A DNA stretch of 64,000 bases from Carallia brachiata (Eukaryota; Streptophyta; Magnoliopsida; Malpighiales; Rhizophoraceae): positions 4,454,924 to 4,518,923 of the forward strand of contig JADCRB010000038.1 in NCBI GenBank assembly GCA_021464245.1, written 5' to 3'. A program made the translations under genes and the position numbers. The notes under the pieces are model-generated. The model worked only from the letters and a program-made list of their open reading frames with translations, ran no database searches and was not told the DNA's origin. Below, in pieces: positions 22,101 to 36,100 of this stretch; the stretch's first letter is position 1, and each line of letters begins with the position of its first letter.

Positions 22101-25020
22101 AGCCTTTTAAGTTTAATGATCTCACATTCATTAGGTTGAGATACTCTTCCCAATGACTGATTTCAATGTGATCGATGATTTCCAATACTTTAAGCTATTT
22201 ATGCTTAATTTAGCCATACAATACTATGTATTGTAATGTTGACTATTTCACTGAACCTTCTTGCTAAATTCATTTATAGTGATTTTTGTAGCCACGGTTT
22301 GAGACATTTGTCACAAATTATACTAGCATTCAATTATTTATTTTACACCATTCTTAAAATAAATTAACAATAACTAAACACTAGCAATAGAATTGAAAGT
22401 TTACTGTGTTCACAATCATCTTCCATCATACTAATATTAAGTTGTATTAATTTATTTCAAATTGTGTAAAATTTAAGTTCTTAAATGAAGATTCCTTGAA
22501 TCCTACCAACTTAGCGAACACCCACTAAGAACAGACTTTTTTATAATTTCAAGTTATGCACGTCACATATGTATAACAAATATTCCACAAAATAAAAACA
22601 CATATTAACATGATAAATATGCAAAAATTACAAACAGTAGATAATTATATATAGAACATCAAACAAGCAATAACATATGCAATGAAAAAGCATTCACTAT
22701 TAACATTATTTAAGAGGGACATTAAATTAATACTTCATGAAATTTACATGAGCGCACACGTAGTGTCTCTACAATAATTTCATAAATGACCTATATTTAT
22801 ATCTCATAAACTATAATAGTGTCTCTAACTTTGCAACAACCAACATGCCTTGCATATTTTGAGACTAAGTGGTCAACAAGTATTTTTCATACTAACGTAT
22901 CAATTATTATGCTTTATGCCTCTTTAATGGCAGTCTAATAATTTGAAAAAAAAAAAATCAAGCATCATCCACATTATGTCCTCTCGTTAATCGTGTACTC
23001 ATATTCTTTTGTGCATTAATTAGTGAACACTTGATTTTAAACATATTCCAATATTTATTAATAAAACTTATTTCACTTTTTGAAATTATCAAAAAAATAC
23101 TTTCTTTCAAAAAAATTAAGTGCTCTCTTAGTCCTCAATTTTGTTATTTAATGCACTTAATTTTAATCTCTTCAGTCAAACTCTTTAAAGACCATAATAG
23201 GGTATTAGAAAGAAATCAAATAAAATAAAGTAATTTTTCATTATCCAAAAAAATATGATTTATGATAAACTCTTGTAGAGCATCAAATTAGAAAAATTTT
23301 GGTGCAAATCTCATGTTTTTCTAATATTTATATGATTTACTTTGAATTTTCAAATATATAATCTATTTTTCAAAAAAAAAAAATAAGTGCCATGTGGCAT
23401 GACCTAATTCGCTGATTATTGTTTTGCTTGCCACACATCGGCGCCTCATTCGTTGGACAAGTTTATTAAGTGGAAACATTACCATTAACTTTGACATGTG
23501 GCAAGATAATTGGTCTAAGAAGTCATCAAGTCATCTTCTTTATCTCACATGAAACGTTTCACACATTGATTGGCGAGCTCATTCTGCAAGTGTGTTCCCT
23601 TCCACACACTATCAGCCACTAGTAACTTAACTTCCACTCACCGGCGGCAGAGAGTGTATGCCACTCCCTGACTTCTAATCATCGGATAGTTTCAAATTTA
23701 GCCGACTACCATATTTTAACGTCCTAAGTACATCTATGAACTTAGTTTATCCAAAATTAGAAATGAAAATTGAGTTTTGCATAACCATTAGAGTCCGAGA
23801 CTAGGATAGAAAAAATTCGTTATTCATCTTCTACCTCAAAATTTCAGATCGTTCTAAAACTTTAAAATGTAATTTTTCTCGAATAGTGTATCCAAATTTA
23901 ATGAAACATAGACCATTAGAATGCTCTTAACGAAGCTTTCCATAAGTAATTTTTTCTCACAAACTATCCAACCAAAAATCATAAAAAAATTCACAGCACA
24001 TTAAGCACATCATAGGCTACCTACATGTAATTTTTTATAACTAGAAACTCATGTATGTGAGAGAAACAATTTTTATCATTTTCTAACTTGGAAGAAATCC
24101 AAAAATTGCAAACCAAAAGATAAATAGTAATTTTCATAAATCCTATTCATGCCAGAATTAGCCCTAATACGCCCCAATGTTGAATATAATTAAAATGATG
24201 CAGAATGGAGGAAATCTTATCTCTTGTAGACCTCCTAGCCCAAACGAGGATTGATCATTGGCAACTGTACGATATTCATCTTACTTGGCTGGAGTGACAC
24301 AATAGTATATTGAGCATAGCCCATTTTTCACAGCATAGGAGACTCTAGCCTTACAAATCAATGGAGCAATCTATATGTTGGCTTTTGGGAAAAAAAGGTT
24401 CTGCTTCATTTTTTTGGTGAAGCGTTAGTCTGTCTTTCTCTGCAAACTGAAGGAGAGGTTATTTGCAGTTTATTAACGGAGAGGTTGTTGTAATTCCCTC
24501 AATTGTTCCCTCCCACACTTTTTTTGTTTTTTTTTTCCTTATTAGGTCGGGTCAGACCATCATGAGTAGATCGACCTGACCCATAAACCAACAAAACTTA
24601 AACGAGATAGAAATAAAGTTGCAGCCTATAGTTATCATGTATCTTTGTCGTTTGGATTCAGATTATCCTTCTTTTTTAGTGAAAGATTTAGATAATATTA
24701 TAATTATGTTTTTGGGTTATGTTTTAGTTCAATTATTTTGGAGGCAATCTATGTGATACGTTTTGATTTGTTATTGATTAGGTAAAACTATATGCAACCA
24801 ATATTGAGATTAGGGCTATTCAAAAACTGACTAACCTACTAACAACCGACTAATCAACCCTCACAAATCCACACTTGGCCAAACTTTAAGGGTCTAGATT
24901 GGTTGCTTTAAAATTTTACGATATGTTAGGGGTGGATTGAGTGTAGAATAGGATTTACAATCCCCCAACCAGACTTGATCCACCCTTTATATATAACCAT
25001 AGCCAAAATGCAAAATTCTA
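22101..25020. other. Gene-free AT-rich stretch
   Basis: No supported gene. The segment 23390-23700 is less AT-rich (GTGCCATGTGGCATGACC, CACCGGCGGCAGAG) and looks like terminal-repeat DNA of an unidentified element, without a paired copy. 24180-24600 contains T-runs and a near-palindromic GGTCGGGTCAGACC / GGTCGACCTGACCC pair. Confidence 0.4.
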
Positions 25021-25024
25021 CGAC

Positions 25025-27130
25025 TTTCTTTGTAGATCCGTTATCACCTTTCCATTCCTTGATAGTAGTCGGGCCTTAAATGATCTTTTGAAGAGGGTTG
25101 TTGAAATGGGTTGATTGAGAGGATTTCAATTGGGATAGATGGTACAAATTTCTCACTTGCAATTCGCAGATGACACTATTCTTTTAAGCAGAGCGACCAC
25201 TAAGTCTGGGAAAATTGAAAGAGAATATTGAGGTGCTTCCAATGCTACTCTAGGCTAAAGATTAATTTCTACAAGAGTTTGATTGTGGGAGTAGGGATAA
25301 GTGAACAAGAGTTAAACTTAGGGGCTCAATTCTTGCAGTGCAAGATTGATACGCTGCCTTTTAGATATTTGGTTGGTCTGGTGGGAACAAACCAAAGGGT
25401 TAAAGACATATGGCAGCCCATCATTTGAAAGGTTGAAAGTTATTTGGCTCGATGGAAACTTAGATACCTTAACAAAGCCAGGAGGTTAGCGTTCATCAAA
25501 TCTTGCCTCAATTCATTATCAGTTTATTACCCTCCCTTTTTAAGACACCTAAGGGCACTAGAGAGAGGATTGAAAAGATTCAAAAAGCCTTTTTTTTAGG
25601 GGAGATGTCAAGGGAGTGAAACATATCCACCATGTTGGTTGGGGTTTGATTTGTAAAAAGAAATCCTTAGGTGGTCTTGGCAATAGAAGGATGAAGGGTA
25701 AAAATGTAGGTTTTTTTGGCTAAATGGTTATGGAGGGTAGCGAAGGAAAAAGAGGCATTATGGGTTAAAGTGATTAGAGCAATGTATGGAGAGTCGTCTT
25801 TGTAGCCTCAAAAATGGGGTTTTTATTTGCTCAGTTCCATTCTAACTTTTCCTTTATGCTTGGAAATGGAAAGTTAATTGACTTTTAGAATTATACTTGG
25901 GTGGCCCATCTACCTTTGAGATATCGCTTCCCAATGATATGTGCATTATCAATTGTTAAAAGTGGGAAAATTGTGTCCATTGAGGAATGGGTTAATGAAA
26001 ATTAGAGATGGGAACTAAAGTCGAGAAGGGAACCTTTAGCCTAGGAGAGAGATCATTTTGCAGATTTTTTGAATACTATTGAGGGGGTTGTTATTTGTGG
26101 AGAAGGAAGAGGACCGTTTGATTTGGAAGGGAGAAAATAATGGAGATTTTTCTGTGAAGTCATTTTGTGGTTAGTTGATTGTAATTCAAATAATTTGCAG
26201 ATTTTGGGAAGCTTTATATGGCAAGGATTGGCCTCATTGAAAGTTGAAATGTTTTGTTGGCAATTATTACTTGGTAGACTTCCAATGGGTGAAAAACTCA
26301 ATCACTCACTTGGAGGTAACTTTCCTAATAACCTTTCTCATTTCTGTGGTAGGTGTACTGAATCTATAGAATATCTTTTCTTGCATTGTAATGTTGCATG
26401 GAAGGTGTGGAATTGTTATGTGGCGTGGTGGGATTGAATCATTAATTCATTAATTCATCCATAGGTGCGGAATCAGTTGGATCATTAATTCGTGCATAGG
26501 TTATTTGTGGGAACCTTGGAAATTTATTGGGAAAGGTGTTCTATCAGAGGAACTATGGGTGATGGGGTTCTATTTGATTGCGTGGTCACTGTGGTTGGAT
26601 AGAAATGAGATCACTTTTGATCACAATTCCCTTTTTGTAAATTCCATATGTGACTCAATCAAAGTTAGGATATTTTGGTGGGTAAAATCTAAATAGACTG
26701 ACTGCTCTTGAGGCCAAAGGAAGCAACCCAAAAAACGACCTATGGCACAATGGGAGGCCCCCCTTTCGACACTATAAATTTAACATGACGGTGTTGTTCC
26801 AGCTGTATTGGTCCAGCTGGTATGAGGGGTCTTAAGAGGAGGGTATTGGAAAAAAAGTCAAATGGTGTAGAACTTATGGCAATTAGAGAGGCAACATTTT
26901 TTGGGCAAATTGGGAAGAGGCAAAAGATAGTGATCTTATTATTGAAAGTAATTTCGTTGTTGTCATCTCCTAGTTCAACAAACTGGAGAGCAAACCATGG
27001 AACCTCTTGTCTGTGTTCTATAAGATTGAGCAAGTTTTGAAAGGAAGAGGGAAATTCACTTTCAGATCAAGGGAGTCTCATTTTTTGGGAGATGGGTTGG
27101 CTAATCTAGGTGTGGGAAGGAATACTGATT
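25025..27130 (+). mobile_element. 5'-truncated L1-type LINE
   Basis: Plus-strand remains of ORF2. RT palm: LQFADDTILLS at 25158-25190, followed by the thumb-like part (FRYLVGLVGTNQ). Near 25600-25740: HIHHVGWGLICKKKSLGGLG and a GNRRMKGKN block typical of plant L1 RTs. At 26165-26437: the zinc-binding RVT domain (FIWQGLASLKVEMFCWQLL, GRLPMGEKLN, CGRCTESIEYLFLHC, AWKVWNCYVAWW). A decayed RNase H follows to about 27130. Endonuclease and ORF1 are absent, as expected for incomplete reverse transcription. Stops throughout. Confidence 0.85.
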
Positions 27131-28752
27131 TAGTGATATGACTATAATCTTTTGTACAAATTGTGGAGTTTTGGGTTTATGCTACTAATATGTCTGGCTA
27201 CAGTATATTTTTGAGATTGCTATGGTTGTGAAATAGAGATCAGGATACAACATATAGGAGAATAAAAAGGCTAATGTTATTGCTAAAGTTTGCGTTTTGC
27301 TTTCTTTCTTCCAAGATATTGCTGGATACTAATTTTTTGGTCTTTCTCAATTTTGGAAACTATAGAATGTTGTTTGATTGAATGGATACAATTGCTACAA
27401 TTTTTGGAGCCATATCCTTGTTTTTGCTTTTCAAGGCTGGGTTGAGTGTCTATTTTGTCTTAGTCTTTGTTTCATTTTGGTCTGTACAGTTAACTTTAGA
27501 AAGGGGGTTTTTTTAGATTAGTGGAGATGGGAGATTGAAATCTAGGTAGCTTGTTTTAATGGTTGAATATCCAATGTTATTTGGATATCATGAACAAGAA
27601 TTCACTTTACTGTGCAAAAAAGAAATAAAGAAAAGCTTTTGGGAATGAGCGTCAAGAGGAATAAGGACAGTGAACACTCATTTTCGCAGAGGATTTTGTT
27701 ATGTTCTTTTTGATTTCCTTTTTCTTTTGTACACCCCAGGTCAGATTTGGTTGTGTATGTAAGTAAAATTATATACTCACTAGCTTCAATGCTCCGAGCC
27801 CAAAAAGTTCAAGAAAGCCGACACTTTCCTTTTTAATTTCTTTGTTTTGCATATTTACCTTTTTTTCCTTTGATTATACCCAATCCATCAAAATGGATCA
27901 AATCCAATCTGTCACTAGTGAATTAGATACAGATGGAGAATCGTTCAATTCATTATTAGTAGATTGGATGCAAATATAACATAAAACTGACTAATTTAAC
28001 CTGCGAGCACTCTAATTGAGATTGCATCTCACTGTCGAATCGCATGATATCTTATTGGATTAATTTTTCTGCTGAAATAACTCAATGATATTTTGAAACA
28101 AAACTAAATAGATAAGAAAACAAAAGATTAAAAACAAAAACAAAGAAAGACAAGACCAGATAAAATGTAATTTTGTCCAAAACAAATATACAAGTTTTTT
28201 GGCCGTGCACGTGATTATTTCGATTTAAACGATTAAATGAGGATTTCTTCTAAACGTTGATGTTCCACACTAATGATTATGCTTTATGGGACTAATGTAT
28301 GACAATTTCTCTTAATTAGTTCTTTAGGTTAAGGCATAACCGCTCAACGGACTCAGGTCTCCTACCACAATTGGCTTGTTATGTGTGACAATGTTTCATC
28401 CTCTGAAGCCCTTGAAGGGAACATCAATTGATAAACGAATGCGATTATTTTTTTTTTACGGAAGTATTCAATTAGTGAAATATCTAAGATAGATTTGAGT
28501 AGTGTTCGAACAAAAATGAAATGAGCATGGTTTGTGCACCACACTACAACACCACACTACAGTACTATACTCTACTAACAAAATGCAGCCAGCTAGTAAT
28601 TTACTGCAATTTTATTAATAAAATGTGAAAAAATAAAATTAAAACTTAAAACTAAATAAGTGTTATTTTAGAATTTAAATATATAACTCTTCTATGGTAT
28701 GCGCTAAAAAAAATTTAACTTCGAAAAAAAAATTTCTAATAATATATTTTTA
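27131..28752. other. Gene-free stretch
   Basis: No supported gene or repeat boundary. Contains T/A-rich runs and a short AATCCATC-type repeat near 27885-27990. Confidence 0.4.
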
Positions 28753-29190
28753 CCAAGGTTGTCAAAATCAGACCGGTCATCGAACCGGCAACATTAGTTG
28801 GTCAAGGTTCAACCGGTTGAGCCGGTATTTGAACCAGTATTTAATAATATATATATTTATAAAAAATAATTGAAAAAATGATATTTATATATAGTAGTTA
28901 AACAATAATTTTTTTTTTGTTTTAAGGATTAAATTGAAAGTTTTAATTAACTTAGAACTAAATTGAAATTTTTAGTTAAAATTAGAGTTTTATTATAATT
29001 CAGACAAAATTTTGGGTCAAATTATAATTAATTTTTTTTTAATTGAACCGGTTGAACCGGTCCGATTTTTGACTGGTTTTGACCGGTCCGGTCTGCCCCC
29101 CATTTTTATGCCTAAACCGGACTAGACCTAGAATCGGTCACTGGTCCAACTGGTTGAACCGGCCAGTCCGGTTCAGTTTTAATTACACTG
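28753..29190. mobile_element. CCGGTT-rich MITE-like repeat, copy 1
   Basis: Begins CCAAGGTTGTCAAAATCAGA, followed by dense CCGGT/ACCGG words, an A/T-only core, and a second block of CCGGTT/AACCGG words ending near GTCCGGTTCAG at 29176. The core (AAATTGAAATTTTTAGTTAAAATTAG) is the inverse of the core of the repeat at 43932-44570, so both belong to one family. No coding capacity. Probably a non-autonomous DNA transposon; the superfamily is not settled because no clear target duplication was found. Confidence 0.72.
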
Positions 29191-31720
29191 ATTTTTACAC
29201 AAATTATCAATATAGTTGCATTTTATTAGTAATGATTTACACTTCCTTCGTATGGCCCGTATTGTGCAACTTTTTCCCAAATGGAGGAAATAGAGTGTTG
29301 AACTATCAAGAATTCGATTATTATCCTTAGAAAATATTTTAATACATAATAATACATACAAACTTAGTAGTTAGTAAATTCGCCACATTATTTTTTAAGT
29401 TTTAGAATTAAGGAGAGAAAATTCTTAATTAAACTTTCGTTTTTTTCCAAGATGAATTTTTTATGATTCTTCTCTTTCCTTAATTAATAGCACCTTTTAC
29501 AATTGATACATATCATATCCAAATTTCATCAATAAGTTTAACTTAGACCAAATTTCGTGGAGATCAAAATTTATTAATTACGTTACATACCTAATCATTA
29601 ATGAACAAGGTTTATATTAAATCCTAGTATCCATATTACACTATAACTAGCTTAATTACTTACGTTATGTGAGGATATGTATCTTGTTCTTTTGACCAAT
29701 TCCTAGAAAAATCTTGTCAAGCTATTTCCCAATCTTTTATAAAATACTTGCACCAGTGGTGGTAACACATAATTAGGTATCATAGGAAAATTAATTGTTA
29801 AAAAAAGAACATCCATAAGCAATGTATAAACATAAGCTTCTTTAATTTTGCATTACACCTTCCACCGCTATGGAAGTTCTTTGTCTGCACCAAGACAATA
29901 AGAAAAGAAGTCCTTTCTCTACATCAGGTAGCAAAAAATCCCGTGAACTATAAGCCATGTGACAGATCTATAGGCGGGGATCATCAGCTTGCGATCTTGA
30001 TCCATTTTAAAGCTCTTACCTTTTGTTTTTTTGTTTTTCGAGAAAGAAAAAAAGTATATAGTAAGTAAGTTGATTATTGCATCTATAAGTTGAAACTGAA
30101 AGTCACTCATTGACGTACTCATTCAACCTTCCTCTAGTGATAGTGATGACCCAGCACTTAAGCATTGTTGGGCTCGAATATACCTCCTTCACACCCATCT
30201 ACGTTGTTAATAAATCTGAAAGATTGGAACCTAACATCGCCTAACACCGCGCTTCAATATAAATTTCCTTTTATTTTAGGGCGACAGTGAGAGGATTAGA
30301 ACTCAGATAAATGCGAAATGAAGTACATTAAATTATCATCAAACTACTACCTAACTCTTACATTTGGAAGTATTGGGACATTAAAACAACATATTGGCTT
30401 CCCATGGATTTGTTTTTCGCATCAAGTATACATTTAGAACAAGATGGACTAAATTGGAATGGGACATACGTACGGTACATCGCGAGAGGAATTAATACTT
30501 GATCATTCAGTGGAAATTTAGATAAATCTAAACATGTTGACAAGAATTTTTTTTTTTTCAATATCAGTTGATAAAAATTGCGAAAAAAGAAAAGAGAAAA
30601 ATTAGGACAATATAAAAAATAGCTATATAATAGTCAAAGACAGTAAAAAAAAATTTTTTATTTTAAAATCAAAAATTTGGGTAATACTAAGTATATTAGA
30701 ATAACATTAAGTATATTTAGAGTTTAGTTTGAAAAAAATGAACTTCTGATTATTTATTAGAGCTTAAATTCATTTTTATAACTGCTCTATAATTATTTGT
30801 TGTATCATCTCAATGACACTAAAAACAAAAAAAAAACAGTTATATCGGATTCTTGTAGTTTTATTGCTGGAATTAATTTTGCCATCTCGAGATGGTGCAA
30901 GTGATGCATGGCATCCTTCTCGTCATCGTTTTCCTTTCCATTTATTTTCTTTTTTTAATTTTCTTTCCTTATACTCCCCTTCCCAGATTCCCAATTAATA
31001 TTCCTTTTTCGAGAAATTGAAAACTAATACGCATTGCTTCATCGAACAGACGTACGCTAAAAATGGGTTAATGTAGCAGTTACAAAACGCTGCGTATAGG
31101 ACTAAAATAGCTGTCTACTATTTAAGACAATATTTTTTTGATTGCGGCATTATATCCTTATGAAGCTGTTTTTTCAAGGTTATTATAGTGAAAATAAAAC
31201 CGTCGTATAAAATTTTTATGCCCAGTTCACGCGATCAATGTCTTTTAGAATTTTAATCAACGGCACAAAGGCAGTGGTGTTCATAGGAAAAGACAACGCT
31301 TTTACAATAGAAAAAGCAGTGATTTTGCAATCAAAAAGGCAACGGTTTGTACAAAACAGGCAATGGTTTTATACAAAATGTCGATTTTACTAATTTGACG
31401 CAACGACTTACAATTTGTAGACAACAATTAAACCACTACCTACTACAATAATTTTTTGTCATCCAAACAAATATAAAATCTACATTTAACTTGTTTTTTT
31501 TTTTCAACAGCTAGAGATTTTTATTCATGGCATCCAATTAACAAAATGGACACTCAGCAAGTCAAAATCCCACATAACAACTATCTGCATTTAATTTGTT
31601 TAATCGAAAAAATATACAAATTTGAACATCTAACTAAAAATTATTAGCAATCCATGATTGGTATATCAACAATAGTTCACATCGATATGTGCCCACCTGT
31701 AGTTTAAAAAGAGTGAACCA
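29191..31720. other. Gene-free AT-rich stretch
   Basis: No confident gene. A short minus-strand frame near 29919-30020 starts ATGGATCAAGATCGCAAGC and gives about 28 residues with no known motif. At 31280-31420 the words CAACGGTTTT / CAATGGTTTT recur, as in ends of some DNA transposons, but no terminal pair was found. A T-run at 31490-31510 on the plus strand may be the poly(A) tail of a small minus-strand retroelement. Confidence 0.4.
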
Positions 31721-32209
31721 CTAACATTGTGTTTGGGAGGGGGAAAAAAGGCGAGAGGGAGAAGAAAGTGAAAGGATTAGACTAAATTATTATATTTAGG
31801 AAATATTTGAAAAGTGGGAAGAGAAAAATTTTTAATTATCTCAATCATCTCAGGCCCACCAAAACCAATCTTCCCAAAAATTAGAGGAAAGTTGTTGGTT
31901 GCCTTATTAAATATATTAAATGACTTAATTACCCAATGCATAATTTGAAAATTACAATTCTACCTAGAAAAAACATTTAAATAGAATTTATTATGAAGGG
32001 TAAAATTGTTATTCCAATACATTTTATTTTCCTCCCTCTTACTTTCTACCATTTTTCTAACAAAAGAATTTAAATTTCCTTCCTCCCATTACCTCTTCCC
32101 AAACAAAAGAGAGGATAGAAAAACATTCATCTTCTCCAATGATCCTTTTCCCTACTCTCATCCCCCTCACTTTCATCTCCACGAGGATTTTATCCAAACA
32201 TAGTGTTAG
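31721..32209. mobile_element. MITE with 17-bp imperfect terminal inverted repeats
   Basis: The left end CTAACATTGTGTTTGGG and the inverse of the right end CTAACACTATGTTTGGA match at 14 of 17 positions. Purine-rich (GGGAGGGGG, GAGAGGGAG) on the left and the mirror pyrimidine-rich DNA (CCCTACTCTCATCCCCCTC) on the right extend the symmetry inward. The A/T core has no coding capacity. 489 bp. The end could be flanked by a TA duplication (cTA...TAg), which would fit a Stowaway-like or PIF-like element, but this is not decisive. Confidence 0.68.
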
Positions 32210-32640
32210 TTTTTCTCTTTTAAGGGTCGAGAAGGAGTCAATAACAAAATAGTGAGTGTTACTCAAACTCTAAAGGCTACACCACTTCCTCCTGGGCCTA
32301 TTGTCCATCAAGTTGTTTGAGGATCTTCGACTAGTGGCAATGACAGTACTCTTCTCGGATATGGTCCCCTTCTGTTAATTGATGGCCAACCATCTTCTGG
32401 TATTATTTTTGGTTTTGACGCAAGTTATACTCTTGCTGCCCCTTATTTCCTACTCCCAATTGGCCATGAACTTAGTAGTGGCCTCGGCAAAAATGTGTAG
32501 AATGTAGCTAGAGCCATTGGATGGGTTACAAAGGATTCTAACAAGAAGCAAGAATTAGGGGATGCCATTGAGAATGGATTGACAACTTATCTTAGAAGCA
32601 AAAGGTTGATTTAGTAGAACAACAGGCTGGATCTTCAGAA
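32210..32640 (+). pseudogene. Unrecognised decayed coding-like segment
   Basis: One plus-strand frame reads LKATPLPPGPIVHQVV, a stop, then STLLGYGPLLLIDGQPSSG, FGFDASYTLAAPYFLLPIGH, SSGLGKNV, a stop, and AIGWVTKDSNKKQELGDAIE. Codon composition and length between stops are unlike the AT-rich flanks, so it was probably once coding. I do not recognise the family. It sits between the MITE and the tail of the minus-strand LINE. Confidence 0.4.
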
Positions 32641-33199
32641 CTACAATTTCCAATGTGCTGAAAGACTTTTACTTCGAGGAACGCCATTTTCAGGCAGCTA
32701 CACACTCATAGAAAGCAAACGTGACTTTTGTTAGATAACTTGAAGTAGTTCTCTAGATTCCAAGTTTATAAATGTTGCTTCTAACACATAAATGGATGCC
32801 AAATAGAATTCAATTGGGTCTCATGGCAAAAATGCTTACATTTATATGCAACTTTGACAAAATTTGAATGTGATTTATAGAATAAGACCTCTATTCCTTT
32901 TACAACAAAATATCCTCCTAGATCAAAAGGACACTCACCTAAAGTCCACAAAAAAAAAAAAGGGTAAACAATAAAGAGGAAGAGATCAACAAAAGGAAAT
33001 AGACAAAGAAACAACTATTTGAATTTAGCGGACACATACTAAGTATTGGACACGATAGGCAACCACCACAACGCATCAACCACAGAACCCAAAAAAAAAA
33101 AAAATCAATTACACCCATAACCCTGCTGGCCATGTCAGCATCGTAAAGGGTGTCAGGCAATGGCATCACAGGAGCTGAAAGTGTTGCCTTACTAAGTCT
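32641..33199. other. Gene-free stretch
   Basis: No supported gene. Two A-runs at 32947 and 33093 on the plus strand. Confidence 0.4.
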
Positions 33200-36100
33200 A
33201 TGGCCAATTGGGAGTGAGAAACAAGGGTAGCAGAAGTATAACTGGCACTGAACCCATAAATAATATCAGGAGATGGCTAGTCCTCAACCAACCCAAGTGG
33301 ACTATATATTTGTTTGAATTGTAATTTGGTGTTGGTTTCAATGAGTTGTTTGATTTGTAGAGTGGACAACGGCCATTGAACATCAAGGAAGAAGGATGAG
33401 AGCTGTCCCTACTAGCCTGAGCTAGTCTATAAGCACTCTAAACTGAGTAGTGTCCATTCTGCTCATTATGCCAGAAAAGTCTATCCTCCAAGCCTCCAAG
33501 GCTTAAGAGAATAAAGAGGATTTGTTTGCATTCACTTGACTTGAAACAATGCCTAACCAACCATTCCTTTCACCCACTGTGATCTTGATCAGTTAGGCAA
33601 GAATCAAGCTCCGACTTTAGAACCAGCTGCAGCGAGATAAGACAAAAGCCATTATGAAAAGGTAACCACATATTAGACCAAATTCTTATTTTCTCCTCAT
33701 TGCCAACTAGTCAAAAAACACCCTTGAGAAGAAGTGGCCTCGAGTTCAATATACTCTGCCAAGCAAAGCTAAGAGAACTGCCCAACTAAGCTTCTAAAAA
33801 ATTAGAATTAGAATAGCAGGCTTTAAAGTTTCGAGCCAACAAAGAGCCCTCATTTGTTACCAATCCCTATGACTGTTTACCTAGCATAGCAAGGTTGAAA
33901 TCAGAGAAGTCCCTAAAACCCATACCACCCACAGCTTTTGGCTTAGACAACTGTTCCCATGAAGCCCAATAGATTTTCCTCATCTTTTCTAAGCTACCCC
34001 AGTACAATTTATTAGCCAAAAGAGCTAAATTAGACTAAAGCCCCTAAGGTAATAAATAACAGCTCATACAATAAGTAAGAAATGGACTGGACAATAGCTT
34101 TAATGAGCACTTCCCTCCTTGCTTTTGATAGGAATCTCTTCTTCCATCCCAGTAGCCGCTTTCTAACACAGTCAAGAATGAGATTAAAGACTCTTCTCTT
34201 TGAGCAATAGTCCCCATAGGCAAGCCAAGGTATTTTTGAGGGTTCTTGACTATCGTTAGATTCAAACAATTCTAGATTGCATTTTCAATCTTTAATTGCA
34301 TATTCCAACTAAACGTGTTTTGTGCAAATTTATTTGTTGGCCTGAGGCACAGTCATACTGAGAGAGAATCACCAATAATACCTGTCAATCGCTGACAGAG
34401 GCTCTAGAGAAGATAAGGCTGTCATCAACAAAAAATAAGTGTGAGATAGATGGTGCTTGGCGGCACAATCTAATCCCATGCAGACATCTTTGAAGATGTG
34501 TAGAATCAAGCAAAGCAGAAAAGCCCTTTGCATAGATGATCACCCTGGCGAGAGAGGATTACCCTATCTCAAACCTTTGGATAGGACAAAAGATATCTGT
34601 GGGATAGAATTAACCAAGAGGGAGTACGAGACTGTGGAAACACATTGTATAATTAGGCTCACCCAATCCAAGTGAACCCATTTATGCACAATTGCCTCCA
34701 AAAAAGGCCACTCCACCCTATTATATGGTTTGCTCACGCCTAACTTGAGTGCCATAAAGCCCCGCCTTCCAGAATACTTGTGCTACAAACATGGAAAGCT
34801 TCATAGGCAACTAAAACATTGTCTGTGATCAATCTTCCAAGAACGAGTCTCTGAAATAAAACCAAAGGATAGGCGTTGGTTATTAGCAATGGACTTAGTT
34901 ACAATCCTCATAATTATATTGCAAAGGCTAATAGAGTGGTAGTCCTTGCAGTGCTTTGGGGAAGACACTTTGGAGATCAAAGCCACAAGTGTATGATTAA
35001 ACTGGCCCAGAATACCCTATTATTTAGAATCTTTAGAACCTTCCTTACCTCATCTACACTAACTATATGCGAAAAGGACTAGTAAAAAGACGCTAGTAGT
35101 CCATTAGGACCAGGGCTTTAGAAGGATGGATTTGTTTTAGGGCTAAGAATAGTTCCTTTTCTATGAATGGGTGCAACAAAGCATGATTCATTTCATTCGT
35201 CACCCGACTATGCACATAGTCTAACATGGGTCTAGCATCAATGTCACCACAGGAAGCAAAGAGATTTTCAAAGAATGATGTGAAGCACTCCCCAATACTA
35301 GCTTCCTTGAGACAAACAGAGTCATTTTCTCGCACCAAATGCCAACAAACTTATGTCTTCTTCTTTGTGAGGCAACCTAATAGAAGTATTTAGTGTTTCG
35401 ATGACCATCTTTGCCAAGATGCTCAAGCCCTTTGAGCGCACATTATCTCCTCTCTCCATAATAATTCATCAATCTTGGCTTGAATGCTACAGAGTTTAGC
35501 AAAATTGTTCAGAGTCGACTCTACTTGGTCAAATGTAGTCTGCTGCTTTCGGAACCTTTTCGAATCACTAGTCACATAACCAAAGCTCTTGATACCCAAT
35601 TCGGCTAAAGCTTTCCCAAACCCTTATTTTCGGCAATAATATTAGAGGCCAACAAAGAAGCATCATTAGTAAGCAAAGAATCAGCAACCATATCTTCACA
35701 ACGAGGATTCCAAAGCCACATTTGTTCAAACCTGAACAGACACCACTGATTGAATGGGGGGCATAGGGCCATCCAGTTGAATTACCACAACATGATGATC
35801 AGAACCAAATTTAGAGTGATGTTGTGCAACAATACCAGGATACATATTATAAAATACTGCATTTGTTCAAACATAAACTGACGATGTCGATTGGACGAGG
35901 AGGACATATGGACATCCAATTGAATCACCACAACATTATAATCAAACCCAAATTTAGAGTGATTATGTGCGACAATAACATGATACATATTATAAAATAG
36001 ATTATTGGAAAAAGTTTGATCCAATCTCTTTTGTACATTATCATCACCCTTGCTTCTATTAGACCAAGTGAACCGATAGCTAGTAAAGGGAACTTCAGTT

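Noticed and set aside
24180..28100. Larger element interrupted by the LINE fragment
   Set aside because: Both flanks look similar in style (AT-rich with AATCCAATC-like words) but no matching terminal sequences could be aligned by eye.
31280..31420. Possible DNA transposon end with CAACGGTTTT repeats
   Set aside because: Only one side is visible and there are no terminal inverted repeats.
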